Assembly: GCA_900660155.1 (NCBI GenBank)
Contig: CABFPE010000081.1
Location: 637,100-701,099 of the forward strand
Direction of reading: 5' to 3'
Length of the DNA stretch: 64,000 nucleotides
Source: Hofstenia miamia
Lineage: Eukaryota; Xenacoelomorpha; Acoela; Hofsteniidae
Shown: piece by piece, positions 38,997 through 51,516 of the stretch
How the letters are laid out: every line of letters begins with the position of its first letter
Position numbering within the stretch: the first letter of the stretch is position 1
The notes under the pieces: generated by a model
Databases searched by the model: none
What the model was told of the DNA's origin: nothing
What the model saw: the letters and a program-made list of their open reading frames with translations, nothing else
Made by a program: the position numbers and the translations under genes

Positions 38997-39664
38997 TCAT
39001 ACAATTTCTACAAAAGAGTTCAGATAAGAAATAATGTAAGGCTCTATGTTCTGTTCAAGAAAATTTCTGTCATCGGCTAGAAGTATGTTGAGTTTTGAAA
39101 AAGACCGTTCCACGTCTCCACTCGAAGGTTGAGCCTTTTGCAAGAGTAAATACTCACAGAGGGATAAGTTTCCATTTGCTTCCATAATTTCACTCAAGTC
39201 GTTATTTGCTTGAATTCTCCATTCCAGATACCCCAAAATTCCGACTGGATCAAGTGAACTCAGTTCTTCTTTCAAATACGTGATTAACTGCCAAGCGTCC
39301 ATTATAATGAATTTACTACTTTCCATTTTTTAACAAGTGTGGCCAGTATTCGATAAAAGCCACCTTGAAGTAACTCTAACTGAATATCAGGGTCTGCAAC
39401 GGCTTTCTTAGCTTTCTCAACAGCAATTCCATCGTCCGCAAACTCCATGACAATTTCTTTTACCTCGTGAAACTTATCCAGATAATAAATTGCGGCATCC
39501 AGCCAAGATGCCCATCGTGTCAAAATTGGTTGAGGCGGGTGCCCGATTGCTTCAAAAAGGGAACTTCTTGTGCGGTTTTTGACGGTGGCCTCCTTGACTG
39601 CAGAAACGATAGCATCCACTGCCGGAACTCTCAAACGGACTCTTTCTGCACAATTGTGAACCAG
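38997..39664 (-). mobile_element. hAT-family transposase relic, C-terminal part
   Basis: There are two overlapping minus-strand frames. The first (39634-39302) contains PPQPILTRWASWLDAAIYYL, the conserved T/S-RW-x-SW region of hAT transposases. The second (39326-38997) contains PSSGDVERSFSKLNILLADD and RNFLEQNIEPYIISYLNS, the hAT C-terminal dimerisation domain (S-x-x-VERSFS-x-L-x-x-x-L-x-DDR). One frameshift around 39310-39326 joins them; otherwise the two frames are open over about 210 codons, so the copy is fairly young. The upstream part is cut by the single-N join at 39665, so the rest of the gene may be lost to assembly rather than deleted. Confidence 0.8.
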
Positions 39665-39665
39665 N

Positions 39666-39779
39666 ATTTTAGAATTTTCATAATTAATTCTTGAGCATAA
39701 GTTGCCCTTAATGTGTTCTTTAGCTCTAGTTTGTCAGATTTAGTTCCCCCCCATGCATGAGAACAAAATCTAATCACAG

Positions 39780-39814
<35 letters not shown>

Positions 39815-40349
39815 CTGTTGAATATTTAGCATTTAGTGAACATTCTGTATTGGAAAGTTTTAAATTTAAGAAGCAAAATAAAAAAACCACTTAAGTTACA
39901 TTAACATTTAATGAAATTTAACGAACCATTGTATATGGTTGTCTTAGCAGAAGTTATTTTACTCTTGTGCTCTCTCACCTTTAATAACATTTTAGCAGAT
40001 GACTTAATGGTCGTTTTATTGCATTAGCATAAAAGTTGAATTGGAAATCCATTCAAAACAAACCAGTCAAGTGTGTAATAGGGTACTTCAGGGGACAGGT
40101 AGTACATTAATTTATCGTGACTAGCAGAAGAGTATCTAAATTTATATATTTAGTTTTGCAAATTGTCAAGCACATAATTATTTAAGAAACAATCTAGGAA
40201 AATTGCTTTGACGTCTCACTACCTTAAATCATACTCAAAATTAACGATGGCATTTTAAAAAATTATAAGCTGTGAAATTATCAATTCATTTAGTAAATGT
40301 AATAAGGTCGTTCGTGTAGGTTGTTATTAGAAAAAATGCTATTATGAGA
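39666..40349 (+). repeat. Near-identical copy of 41179-41862
   Basis: These 684 bases match 41179-41862 at about 99%, with a handful of substitutions and (TA)n length differences. Both ends of this copy coincide with single-N joins (39665 and 40350), as expected for a small allelic contig placed into the scaffold. There is no coding content. Confidence 0.9.
39783..39812. repeat. (TA)n microsatellite
   Basis: TA repeat; its counterpart in the duplicate copy is at 41293-41325. Confidence 0.9.
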
Positions 40350-40350
40350 N

Positions 40351-40473
40351 TTTTCAGGAGAAGTCTTCCTGTACTCGTGTATATGTTAATCCCCTCAGAC
40401 AGACACAAATGATGGCTGTTCTTTGCTCTATAGTAAGCATTTCATCACCCTATCTGAAAGAAATTTCTATTTA
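40351..40473 (-). repeat. Second copy of a transposase N-terminal segment
   Basis: These 123 bases match 40734-40857 with about two differences. The copy starts immediately after the single N at 40350. Confidence 0.85.
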
Positions 40474-40479
40474 GCAATT

Positions 40480-40860
40480 ATTTCAATGAAATGAGAAGGA
40501 ATACCCTGTGTAAGAATCGATCCAACCCAACCCACTATTATCAAAACGTGGCCCAACCTAAGTCGACGGGTAGATGAGGTAAGGCTACGAGTTACATCGT
40601 TTTCTACGCTTTGCACAGTGTCTGCTGATGAGGAAGGCTTTCCTGAACGCTGCTAATCTGCTACACTACCAGTTTGCTTGAATTTATTCACCAAATCCTC
40701 GATGGTTCCTCTGCTTGGACCATATTTATGGAATTTTCAGGAGAAGTCTTCCTGTACTCGTGTATATGTTAATCCCCTCAGACAGGCACAAATGATGGCT
40801 GTTCTTTGCTTTATAGTAAGCATTTCATCACCCTATCTGAAAGAAATTTCTATTTATAAA
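40480..40860 (-). mobile_element. Tc1/mariner-type transposase N-terminal fragment
   Basis: The minus strand from about 40825 reads MLTIKQRTAIICACLRGLTY and VQEDFS. After a stop come FHKYGPSRGTIEDLVNKFKQ and TGSVAD, then after another stop QRSGKPSSSADTVQSVEND. This is the bipartite helix-turn-helix DNA-binding region of Tc1/mariner-type transposases, with the usual TI-x-x-LV-x-KF-x-x-TGSV-x-D and R-x-G-x-P segments. The catalytic domain is absent. It could belong to the same family as the C-terminal relic at 30420-30850, but that is not shown. Confidence 0.65.
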
Positions 40861-41178
40861 TTATTGACTTAAACAAATGGCATTTTCATAGGAGCAATTT
40901 TATGCAATATTTTTGTAATAGCAAATTAAATAACAGTGAATTATCGGATAAGATCAACTAGTGATTAGTAGTAGGTGTGTCACGGGTGAGATCTCTGCAA
41001 AGTTTCATGTTATGAAACCTTCATCAACCATAAAAATATGGAAATAGAAGAATAAAATTTTATGGTTTTAAAATGGATGTAGGATTTTAAATGATGAATT
41101 TATTTATTTATTAGATTGTTATTTTTGTATTTTATTATTATTGCTTCAGAGATATTGGTGCAAATAGTCTTAGTTATT

Positions 41179-41290
41179 ATTTTAGAATTTTCATAATTAA
41201 TTCTTGAGCATAAGTTGCCCTTAATGTGTTCTTTAGCTCTAGTTTGTCAGATTTAGTTCCCCCCCATGCATGAGAACAAAATCTAATCAC

Positions 41291-41327
<37 letters not shown>

Positions 41328-41862
41328 CTGTTGAATATTTAGCATTTAGTGAACATTCTGTATTGGAAAGTTTTAAATTTAAGAAGCAAAATAAAAAAAC
41401 CACTTAAGTTACATTAACATTTAATGAAATTTAACGAACCATTGTATATGGTTGTCTTAGCAGAAGTTATTTTACTCTTGTGCTCTCTCACCTTTAATAA
41501 CATTTTAGCAGATGACTTAATGGTCGTTTTATTGCATTAGCATAAAAGTTGAATTGGAAATCCATTCAAAACAAACCAGTCAAGTGTGTAATAGGGTACT
41601 TCAGGGGACAGGTAGTACATTAATTTATCGTGACTAGCAGAAGAGTATCTAAATTTATATATTTAGTTTTGCAAATTGTCAAGCACATAATTATTTAAGA
41701 AACAATCTAGGAAAATTGCTTTGACGTCTCACTAACTTAAATCATACTCAAAATTAACAATGGAATTTTAAAAAATTATAAGCTGTTAAATTATCAATTC
41801 ATTTAGTAAATGTAATAAGGTCGTTCGTGTAGGTTGTTATTAGAAAAAATGCTATTATGAGA
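41179..41862 (+). repeat. Partner copy of 39666-40349
   Basis: This is the copy that continues without a break into the sequence on both sides, so it is the more likely true locus. Confidence 0.9.
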
Positions 41863-41869
41863 ATTTAAT

Positions 41870-44800
41870 GAAATTATTTTGATTATATGTCTTAAGAAAT
41901 TGTGCACTCAAACATTTGATAAGTATGCCATTTTGCAGTAACGTCCCACTGTATTACCGCAAGTGACCCTTGACCTATGGCCCACTAAGACCTTGATGCA
42001 TGATCCTCGTGGTCCGTGTTTTGTGACCAACATTGCAAATAGAAATACTTAATAAACTTGTAATACAACAAACGATTTACAAGTATCACAAACACTTTCA
42101 TACTTCTAATACAAATGCTATGGTTTCAAAAGCTTTGGGTAACATTTCAATTCTCTGCTCCCTTATAATGAGAGAAAATGTGGTAGAAGACACTTGAATT
42201 ACCAATATCCACGTTGCAACAATTAATATACTATGATTTTGCCTTCGTGTTTATTCTACCAATTCAGAAAGTATTGATAATTTTTTATTATTTTTACAGA
42301 TCTATTTTTGCTCACAACAATATTGTAATTACAAAATTAGGTACTTTTAGACAACCCCAGTTGTGTATTACGCTAGGGCACGTAAAATCAATAAAATCAA
42401 ATGTTTTTTCTGTCAAATATATATAAGATCAAATAAGTCAAAAATATTTTTTAGGTCAAAATATGTTTAAAATCCTAATTCATTAATTTATAAATTTTTG
42501 TTGAAAAGCCTTATCAAGGTTTGAATTTAAGATAAACTAAATGTTCTAACGCCATTTTTTAGTAAAGTTTTTCATGGCTCTCAAACATTCAGCAAAGGAT
42601 CGTTGCATTTCTGTTCAAACCTTTAAACATTATATTTTGTAATTTGTAAGCAGTTTGTTATATCACAATTCAATCACTCTATACTCAGTTTGAAGTCGTT
42701 TAAATTTGATCATTGAATCAAGATAAGGTAGAATTTCTTAGGTTTTGGTCAATTTTTGTGCTCAAAATACTAAATTTTTAGGTCAAAAATATAATTTCCC
42801 AAATTATGACTAAGCGTGACGTGACACATTACCCATCTGACCTCTTCCAAAAAGTAGCCCATCTGATCAATTTACACAAGGGTAATCGAACCATACGCAG
42901 ACATTTGTAATTGCATATTCATATAAAGGTATGGTATACGTGCTTGGTTTCAGTCCCATCCTATGGGACTGGATGATTCCTTAAACCCTAGTAGTTATCA
43001 ACAAACAGAGGGACTAATCATTTTTCCAATGTTTTGATGTTGATGTGTTTACATAGTTTTAGGGGCTGTTAGCAATAGTTATTGTTATGGTCCATTGTGT
43101 AGGGTACATAGATACAGTAGATTTGTGTGATTCGGATTTGAACTTCAACCCGATTTGAGTCCGAGTTCATATTTTTGTCTCTACTGTTGTTTTAATAAAG
43201 GTAAGCAGTAAATTATCAATAGGGCTGACCATTATAGAAGTATTAGAAGTGTTGAAAATAACGCTCGATTAAGTGATTTCAGGAGGATTGAATATTTTGC
43301 TTAATTTTATGCCTGCTGCAAAAAAATCGATCTCAGATTTTGAGCGGCACTATAGTAAAACTTTTTTCCAGGATCACTGAGACCCCCGGAGATTTTTTCC
43401 TAGATCCGCCCATGCAAATATTGGAGCTCCTTTTCTTAACTAGTGCTTTGCGATTTTAAGATATTTTCACGCAATCGCTATTCGATCGATTTCCCTAATC
43501 AAATTTTCTACCGAATGTACCAGTCTGGAAGCAATAGTATATAACAAATTTAAGCAAACAAATCTTTATTAATATTCAGCATTACCAATTTTTTGGCGTT
43601 AGAGTTTTTCAAATAGGCTCTTTTTGACTAATTTTAGATGTAAATAATTGCTTTTTAACATAAAATTGCTTATCTTCCATTATAATGTGCCAAAGGTTTT
43701 TTCCAGATTTACAAAGAACTTTCTCCAGGCCCATTAGCAAAATTGAAAGGTATGAGGCATGGGCAGGTCAATTTGGGAACATGCTTTAATGCAATGTTGA
43801 AAATATTTATTAAGTGGCACACCTCAATGGGACAAAACCGGGTCTGGATTTAGTGCGAAAAAGAAAGAAGAGACTCTCTTTTATTACGTGATGGTTTCAG
43901 ATTAAGCATAGCATTAAAAATTTTTCAGCTATACGCACTTAAACAAATTTATATGATCATGGCGAAATTGAATTTTATATTTTCGATCAATTTTTCTTCC
44001 AATTTTCGAAATTTCACCTTGTACTACTCTTAACTGCTATCTCACAGATTCAATGATTAACAAAATATAATATGTTAGAGCTAATTTATTGAAAATAAAT
44101 TGGAAAAAATAACGAATTAGAAACATTTTGTTAAGGCGGTATATCATTTTCTTACACAATGTTTATATACTAGGCCATTGTGAAATGGATTTGGAATAAA
44201 ACGACGCGATCCGATTTCACCTCTGCTATGATCCAACATTTAAGGGAGAATAAATTTTTGCACAAAGAAAGAAAGTTTACGATAAAGTCTAATGTACACG
44301 ACTGAATTTAAATACGAATTCAGTTGTATCCAACTTCAATATGAACATGTTAATATCATTTCTTATATGATAGATGAGACTGTGTTTCAAATGTTGCCTG
44401 ATATTGGTGATCTTTGATACCACAAAATTCAACGACTGAACGACCTTATAGTAACGATAGAGCAATAACTAAGAAATTCGTATTTAAAAGACGTGTCATT
44501 TCCAAAAGCACCGTTTTATTTTAATCTCTCCAAAAGTTTTCGTATTTTAATACATTTTGCACAACATATTTTTGAAAACACATTATTAAATTAAATAGAA
44601 TTTTTTTGCTATTAAATTTCAGTCATTTAAAAGTGTGGCCTTTCAATAATTCACGCCTCATTGGTTCCATAGCAAAAAATGGTGACATAATGTCTTCTTC
44701 TGAAATTGACAGAAATTCTCAATTCCAGCTGCAGTTTGTGTATGTAATATAATCAATAAGACAATGTCAGAAAGTTACATCTGTCAAAGCAGAAAGGATC

Positions 44801-45360
44801 ATCGAAACATTTCTGTTCTACATTTTTTATGGCTCATGTGAACTACTATTGAGAATATCTTGAAGCAATCAGAGGCTGAAAACAAACATCATTTTAAAGT
44901 TTAGCATAAATAAATGTATATATATATATATATACATATAGGGTAACATTGAGATCCCGTTAATACCGAGTAAATCTATAATAGAAATTGAAGACCCTGA
45001 ATACATCAACACTATACGATTTAATAATTTCAGCATGTTGCTTTAGTGTCATATTAGTGCATCGAAATCGTCATGAATTGGGGTCTGTTAAACAACACCT
45101 TAAAATGTTTTTGACAAAGATGTAAAGAGTTTTAGTACTATTTCACAAGTTTTGATAATGTCTTTTACAAACGTACTTTGCTATCACAGCTTGCTGTCGA
45201 CGTGCCCGCCATTCCTGAACTAGTGTACAGTTTTAACAACATTAAATTTAAATTTTGCTTCCTCGCCAGTTTTTGTTATTTGTGAAAATTATCTGGTGGG
45301 CGTATTGGGTTGAAATTTGATGACTTTTCATCAAATTGTATATTGGATCAGAAAATATTA
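41870..45360. other. AT-rich spacer with a small perfect hairpin
   Basis: No gene is recognised. CAGTCCCAT (42951-42959) and ATGGGACTG (42963-42971) form a perfect 9-bp stem with a 3-base loop. A C-rich patch at about 43370-43415 resembles the end of some repeat but has no partner. Confidence 0.6.
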
Positions 45361-45368
45361 AAAAACTG

Positions 45369-46311
45369 GAAAGCCAAAATATTTTTTTCAAAATTCCCCC
45401 AATTGTTAACATATTCCGTGATATCATCACATGGCAAAAAAATCTGAAATTTTTCGCAAAATCCTAATTAAGATAAAAATACGATATTTCTGGCCAAAAT
45501 TTAATGTTAATGGTTCAACGTTATCAAAAGTTATAGTGCTTCACACAGGCTTTCTAAGAATCTCAAAAGCCCAGTGCTAATAAGGTTAAGCGAAAGTTAG
45601 TATTTTATGTTACCTCCGAAAAAATGTTTTGAAATGAATTGCCTCGCTTAAATTTTTTAGTTTATCTTCAATAAGTATTGAATTTTCTTGATTAGTAGTC
45701 CCAAGGTTTGGTCACTTCCGGCCACAATTTTTTAAAGATAAACGTTGCTTATGGAAATATTGGAATACAATATATTATTTTAATGTAACGACAAGATTGC
45801 ACTACATTGTGTTATTCTATATGTACTGTGTTACTGNAATCTCGAAAGCCAAAATATTTTTTTCAAAATGCCTCCAATTGCTAACATATTCCGTGATATC
45901 ATCACATGGCAAAAAATTCTGAAATTTTTCGCAAAATCCTAACTCAGATAAAAATATGATATTTCTGGCCAAAATTTAATGTTAATGGTTCAACGTTATC
46001 AAAAGTTATAGTGCTTCACACAAGCTTTCTAAGAATCTCAAAAGCCCAGTGTTAATAAGATTAAGCGAAAGGTAGTATTTTATGTTACCTCCGAAAAAAT
46101 GTTTTGAAATGAATTGCCTTGCTTAAATTTTTTAGTTTATCTTCAATAAGTATTGAATTTTCTTGATTAGTAGTCCCAAGGTTAGGTCACTTCCGGCCAA
46201 AATTTTTTAAAGATAAACGTTGCTTATGGAAATATTGGAATACAATATATTATTTTAATGTAACGACAAGATTGCACTACATTGTGTTATTCTATATGTA
46301 CTGTGTTACTG
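45369..46311 (+). repeat. 468-bp tandem duplication at single-N join
   Basis: 45369-45836 and 45844-46311 have the same length and differ at about 13 positions (about 97% identity). The single N at 45837 falls exactly between them. There is no coding content. Confidence 0.95.
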
Positions 46312-46383
46312 TTCAAAAGCAGATTGCGGCGCGTGAAGATAAAAACTGCGGGTTGATTGATAACACATGGGTTAAAAAGTCAT

Positions 46384-46423
46384 TATATATATATATATAT
46401 TATATATATATATATATATATAT
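46384..46423. repeat. (TA)n microsatellite
   Basis: TA repeat directly before the short inverted-repeat element at 46424. Confidence 0.9.
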
Positions 46424-46727
46424 TAGTGATGTGCGGGTAGAGTTTTATTATTTATTAACCGTACAAGCCCATACCCAAAAATATAATTTTCCTTGCTGTT
46501 ATTAACAATATAACAATTTCAACAACATTTCAAATACAATTCATTTTAATTATATGCTAATTTTTTTCGACATTTTATTAATAAAATTCATATTTTTGAT
46601 AAGTATCATATTTCAGTAACTCAATGTGAAATGAAAAGCGTATCTGTACCCTATAAAAATTGTGCACACCCGCCCGTATCTGGGGCTTGAGCGGGTAAGA
46701 CCGGGGACACGTAGCTGCCCATCACTA
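46424..46727. mobile_element. Short non-autonomous element with hAT-like inverted ends
   Basis: The left end TAGTGATGTGCGGGTA and the reverse complement of the right end, TAGTGATGGGCAGCTA, match at about 12 of 16 positions. The YAGTGATGxGC form is usual for hAT transposons. At 304 bp and without a coding frame it is MITE-like. The 8-bp target duplication is not obvious because the left flank is (TA)n. It could be mobilised by a hAT transposase such as the one relic at 39 kb, but a link is not shown. Confidence 0.55.
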
Positions 46728-46760
46728 AATAGCTGTGGAAGTCAGTAATGAGCATTTCAG

Positions 46761-46905
46761 TTCATTCCACCCTAAGTGAGGACTTTTACAAATACGGAAA
46801 GTGCCGATCAAACAAATGCAGTTTCAAAAGAAAATTACAAGAAAATGCTGGGTGTATGAACCATGATCCAGAATTTATAAAGAACATTTCCAAGCTTGCC
46901 TTTGG
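46761..46905 (+). CDS. Possible Cys/Lys-rich coding exon
   Basis: Between an acceptor (gcatttcag) and a strong donor (GG|GTGAGA) 145 bases are open in one frame (phase 1 in, phase 2 out) and read SEDFYKYGKCRSNKCSFKRK and then ENAGCMNHDPEFIKNISK. The G+C is higher than in the flanks. The GC-x3-DPEFI part is faintly like an ShKT domain, but the required later Cys are not there, so I do not assign it. No partner exon with matching phase was found; chance is a real possibility. Confidence 0.2.
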
Positions 46906-46909
46906 GTGA

Positions 46910-47935
46910 GATTTTTCACATAAAAATCAACACAACTCAACAGATAAAAGCTATTGTATCACACAACACAAAAGAATAATAGGTTACACAATGCTTACAA
47001 TTTGGGTAATCGTTGTGTGTATTCATATTAAACATTCATATGTGTATAATGGAAATGAATATATAATGGAATGTACAGATTTACGTTCGTAAAATAACAG
47101 TTAAATTTGTCTTATGAAAAACTAAATGCTTCGCCATTGTTTCTTACACCAAATATTTTTAAGTAGTTGTGTATAAATACGCTTGATTTCTAATCTGCTG
47201 AAATTCAAACAAACAAATTCTTTATATCGGCTATAACATCTTTTCTTGTAAAAATGTCCAGTTGCATATGAAAATAGGAAAACAATATGAACAAATTTTC
47301 ATAACATTTAAAATCCATTATTCAAAATCCAGTCAAATAAGAAAACTAATAAATATTATTTGTTTATTTCTATAATTTCTTTAAAACTGGTATTTTTGAT
47401 GATCTTGTGTAATTCACTAAGATGAAAAAATTTGCTGTTGCAAGTCTCGTTTAGAAAAATATGATATATGAAAAAATTAAATTAAGATTATGTAGGAGCA
47501 CTTTATCAAGTAAATTTGATTGAAAACTATTAGCATAAATTCTAATAAAATTCATCTTCTTCCTCCTCATCAACCCACCAAAATGTCAATTCTCATTTCA
47601 ATTGGTAACAACACAGTGCAAAAATGGCAGCAACACCGATGAAGCACTTAAAAAACTCTAAGACTCAAAGATGCAAGTGAGCTTGAGGTTTCTGGCTTAG
47701 CCCTTGCAAACCCGCAAAATGTAGGATGAAGGATTGACAAAGAATATAACCTACCCAGCAAAAGTCCGTTAAAAGTTCAATATTAAGTCTGCATATTATA
47801 TATAAGGCCAAGTTTATCGGATATAACTCCATGCATTTTATATAGTTTCAATTTAATAAATTCAGAGAGGCCCCAAGAATAAAACCCACCACGTTAGAAA
47901 AATCTGAACCCATCTCAACCTATGAGTACTCAGTA
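46910..47935. other. AT-rich spacer
   Basis: Nothing supported. A minus-strand tail reading WWVDEEEEDEFY before a stop at about 47545 is acidic but has no recognisable upstream frame. Confidence 0.5.
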
Positions 47936-47939
47936 GCTT

Positions 47940-48179
47940 CTAATTCTCTGCTGAGACTATTAATGAAAAGATATCGTTACCATGTGGTTTCATTAGGCTT
48001 AGATCACATTTATCAGCAAACCTATTAAGAAATTGGGAAACCTGGATATTGGCACATCTATACGAAATTGTGTTTCCCTGTCCTTGTAAGTTTGTGCTAA
48101 AAATTATTTTGTGTGTGAATCTTTTAAATAAATATCCCATTTTTTTAAAAACTTTCAAATTTTCCTCATGGCTAATCAT
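47940..48179 (-). pseudogene. Unidentified open frame with a second decayed copy
   Basis: This 79-codon minus-strand frame contains RCANIQVSQFLNRFADKC. A related minus-strand segment at about 53985-54035 reads RCQYPKITNFL in one frame and is about 75% identical at the DNA level over roughly 45 bases. Two related copies with codon-like divergence suggest a dispersed coding repeat, class unknown. Confidence 0.3.
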
Positions 48180-48439
48180 TAGACTAAAAGGCTGTCTAAA
48201 GCTCGCGAACTACAGCAATTGACCAAAACTGTTTTCTTTTTTGAGGATCTTCAATGTTCATTGAGGCGCGGCTTTGACAAACGCCAAAGGTAATTTCATG
48301 ATATTTATTAATTTAACATTAACATAAATACAAACACAATACAATAAAGTACAAATTATTAAAAACAATGCAATTACAACAATTTAAACATAAGCAACTT
48401 AAGGATTTTGAACAAGATGAGTTGTTGTTATAATATAAT

Positions 48440-48880
48440 ACAAAATTTTTTCAAAAATATTCTTTTAGTTCATGCTTCACTTTTTTGGGAGAATTAAATA
48501 GATTGATATTGGAATATAGATGAATAACATTAGCCATATATGAAATGCGTTGAAAGTAGAACGTTAACATCTTTTGTTTTTTAAAATCTAAATATTTTAT
48601 TATTTAATGATCTTAAACCAGATCTTCAAGGAATATAGAAGGACGGGTTGTTTAGAAGATCAAAATCGCTATGTTCATTTAAAATCCCACATGCAAAGAA
48701 AAGCCTCGATGTTTTATGACTAATCACTTCTTTATAACTATAACAGCAATGAATAAACAGAGAATCTCTGCCTTGTGTTGCTTCCAAATTTTTGATATCG
48801 TTAATAATTCGTGAATTGTAGCATCTATGAAAATGGAATATTGTAAGAAATTGAAGGTTATTTTTTGTTATATTATTCAA
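48440..48880 (-). mobile_element. LINE relic, C-terminal end of the polymerase
   Basis: The minus strand reads CYNSRIINDIKNLEATQGRD then SLFIHCCYSYKEVIS, and after a frame change MLTFYFQRISYMANVIHLYS then KKVKHELKEYF and a stop. This is the LINE C-terminal layout: a LE-x-R-R-x-x-L-like segment, then F-x-Q-RI-x-x-x-N-x-I and a final F-K-x-x-L-x-x-YF. It is truncated at its 5-prime side; the region down to about 48200 may be its 3-prime untranslated part. It differs from the three other LINE copies here. Confidence 0.5.
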
Positions 48881-48889
48881 AGCTATAGA

Positions 48890-51510
48890 ATAACTAAAGC
48901 TAATGCGATTTTGGCTTTTTGTGTATTTGTTAAAATTTTCTGTTCAAATTCAGACATCATAGCTAATAGCTTTAAATTAATTATAATAGTTTGTATAACA
49001 CATTCAGAAAATAGCATTTAAACCTGATTTTTTGTAAATTCTGTGACGCTAGGATTTTCTACCCCCACACAACAAACTGTTTTGTATTCACAACAAACTT
49101 AAATTCTACACATGTTCTGTTATGTTGCGTATGCAACACACAACGGCAAAGTTTCCATTATAATTATATTTATTGGATGTAAAATATAAACTAATGGATT
49201 CGACCCAAATTTTTCTTGAAAATCCAAAGTCACCAAGCATGCTTTATGCAACCCCATTACAGGTTTTACATTACACAAAAATAAAGTCTTGACCAATCAA
49301 CTGGAAATTTTTCATGATTGAGTATGAATGTACATGTGTGAGCCCACTCTTTTCATGTTAGAATGGTAAAGATTTGAACAATTTTTTAGCAGATCTTGAA
49401 GGTTGATTGTATATATTTGAAATTTGCTATAAATTGCTTACATTAATTCAATATATTCTACATCTACGTAATGTGAAATGAAAGTGGTAATCGACACTAA
49501 TTCAGTGATTTTCATTTCTTTCTTTATTACAAGTCATATTATACTGGTAGACTAAAGGTTCGTTCAATGTAAATATTTTATGCAACAAATACATTAAAAA
49601 TGCGCTATAGAAACTAAACTGTGAAGCATAAAATTATTGTACTATGAGAGATTAGCGTGTTTGATTATTATTATAAACTACAATAAAAATATGAGTAACA
49701 AAAATAAATTAGCAATGATAACATACATGTAAATGTATTTACGATTTAGGAAACTTACAGGTTTAAATAAACATAACAGTTTAGTTCTCAATTCTCAGTA
49801 TATTATGAACTGCTATGTATCATGTGCTCGTAGTTCAAACAAGCCCTTAGTGTTAAATACTTAATATTATTATATCTTTTGAAATTTTATCACGCTTAAT
49901 GAAATAATGAACTATTTCTATCATGATGTTTTTTACATATAGTCTTATAACTATAGCAAAACTGGATACAAAATTATAATAATTTACACTAAAATTTATG
50001 TCTAATTTCTTAGTGGGCTTATTCCATTAAGTACTCAAGGCGATGGTAATGACAAAACTTCAGAACTTTGAAATCTGATAGTAGCTCATTAGTGTTACTA
50101 TAATATACCCAAGAGAATACTACTTCTAGAATAATTTTTAAATTGGACTACATTTTTTCTTACGATTATCATATAAAATTTGTGAATGGAAAAATATTTT
50201 TAAGAATTTGACAGTAGATCTAGAAAGGCACTGCAGAGTACAATAACATTTGAGTAGTTTGTATTCAGCAAAAATCTTATAAATGTCTAGCTCCAAATTA
50301 GCACCAATTATGCTGGCAACAATGAGTTATGATATTTCGGTGTTGAATCGATTCTGACTCTTGCCTTCACTATGAACAGTTTCTACTAGAACCTTTAATT
50401 GAAATGAGTAATCATTGTGCAAGAGAAACCAAAGAAATTCAATAACTCAGAAATTTGGAAACAGTTCCTTGAAACCTCCGAATGATTCTTTAGAAATTTT
50501 AAAATTTAAGACTCAGTTACTTACATTCAAATTATCATCCTCCATTTAGCATGAAATGAATTTTAATAATTCCTCCAAAACATGTAATCTCTCCTTCATT
50601 TTAGTTGTCCGATTGTTTTAATTTGGACATAACTTTCATTCAAAATTTAAAATCGCTCTAATATTTGCAAACATGTAGTTAAGCTAGAGTAAGCTGAAAA
50701 AGTTCTTTATTTTTCTGATTGAAAATATTTCTGAATCTTGCAGAGTCATGAAAGCAGGTTATAAAAACGAACCTTTGTTGGTATTACTCTAGAAAATAAA
50801 GCATTAGAAATATTTTATGGGTGCAAGAGGCCCTACATATATATTCATTTCGTAGGTAGTGGGGAGTGTATTATCAAAAGTTTAAATTTAAAAAGTCCTC
50901 CTTTTGAGCACTCGGCCTAGTTTATACCAATATTTTAGAATCTCCTTCAATGATCGGTTTTTTCGACTCTTTCATAATTCTGTTAAGATCCAAAAGTAGT
51001 TTCATTTTAAAGATGTTTCTTTCTAAAATATTTATAGGTCGTTATATTTTGAAGCTAATGTTCAATTGTAAGAAATAGTTAATAGAGCTCTCATCTTCTT
51101 GAAAAATTTTTTTCTCGATAATTTTTAGCTACTGCCAACTTATATGTGCGCAATTGTACTTTTTGAATCAGAGTTATGTCCAAACTAAACAATAAAAAAA
51201 CTAAAAAGACAGAGAGAGAAATTTCGAACTGAAATTTACACATCACATTTAATAATAAAGCACTTGCATCCGTTGCATGTAGACATTTTAATGTATGGAT
51301 TTATAGAAATAATAAATTTATACACATATGTCTGACTCAAACTTATATTTAGTGGAAAAGCGCTTATATGACGTAGAGCATGTCAACCCAAGTTTTCCAG
51401 AACATTTCGCTTAGATAGCTTTTGCATGAAGCTGACGATATAATAAAATAATGTGTTACAATTTAAAGGATGACCACAGAAAGCACATGACTTTTAAAGC
51501 ATATTTGATA
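48890..51510. other. AT-rich spacer upstream of the membrane-protein exons
   Basis: No gene is certain. At 49478 an ATG opens MKVVIDTNSVIFISFFITSH, hydrophobic enough to be a signal peptide, followed by a weak donor, but its phase (0) does not fit the next exon (needs 1). Confidence 0.4.
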
Positions 51511-51516
51511 TTTTAG

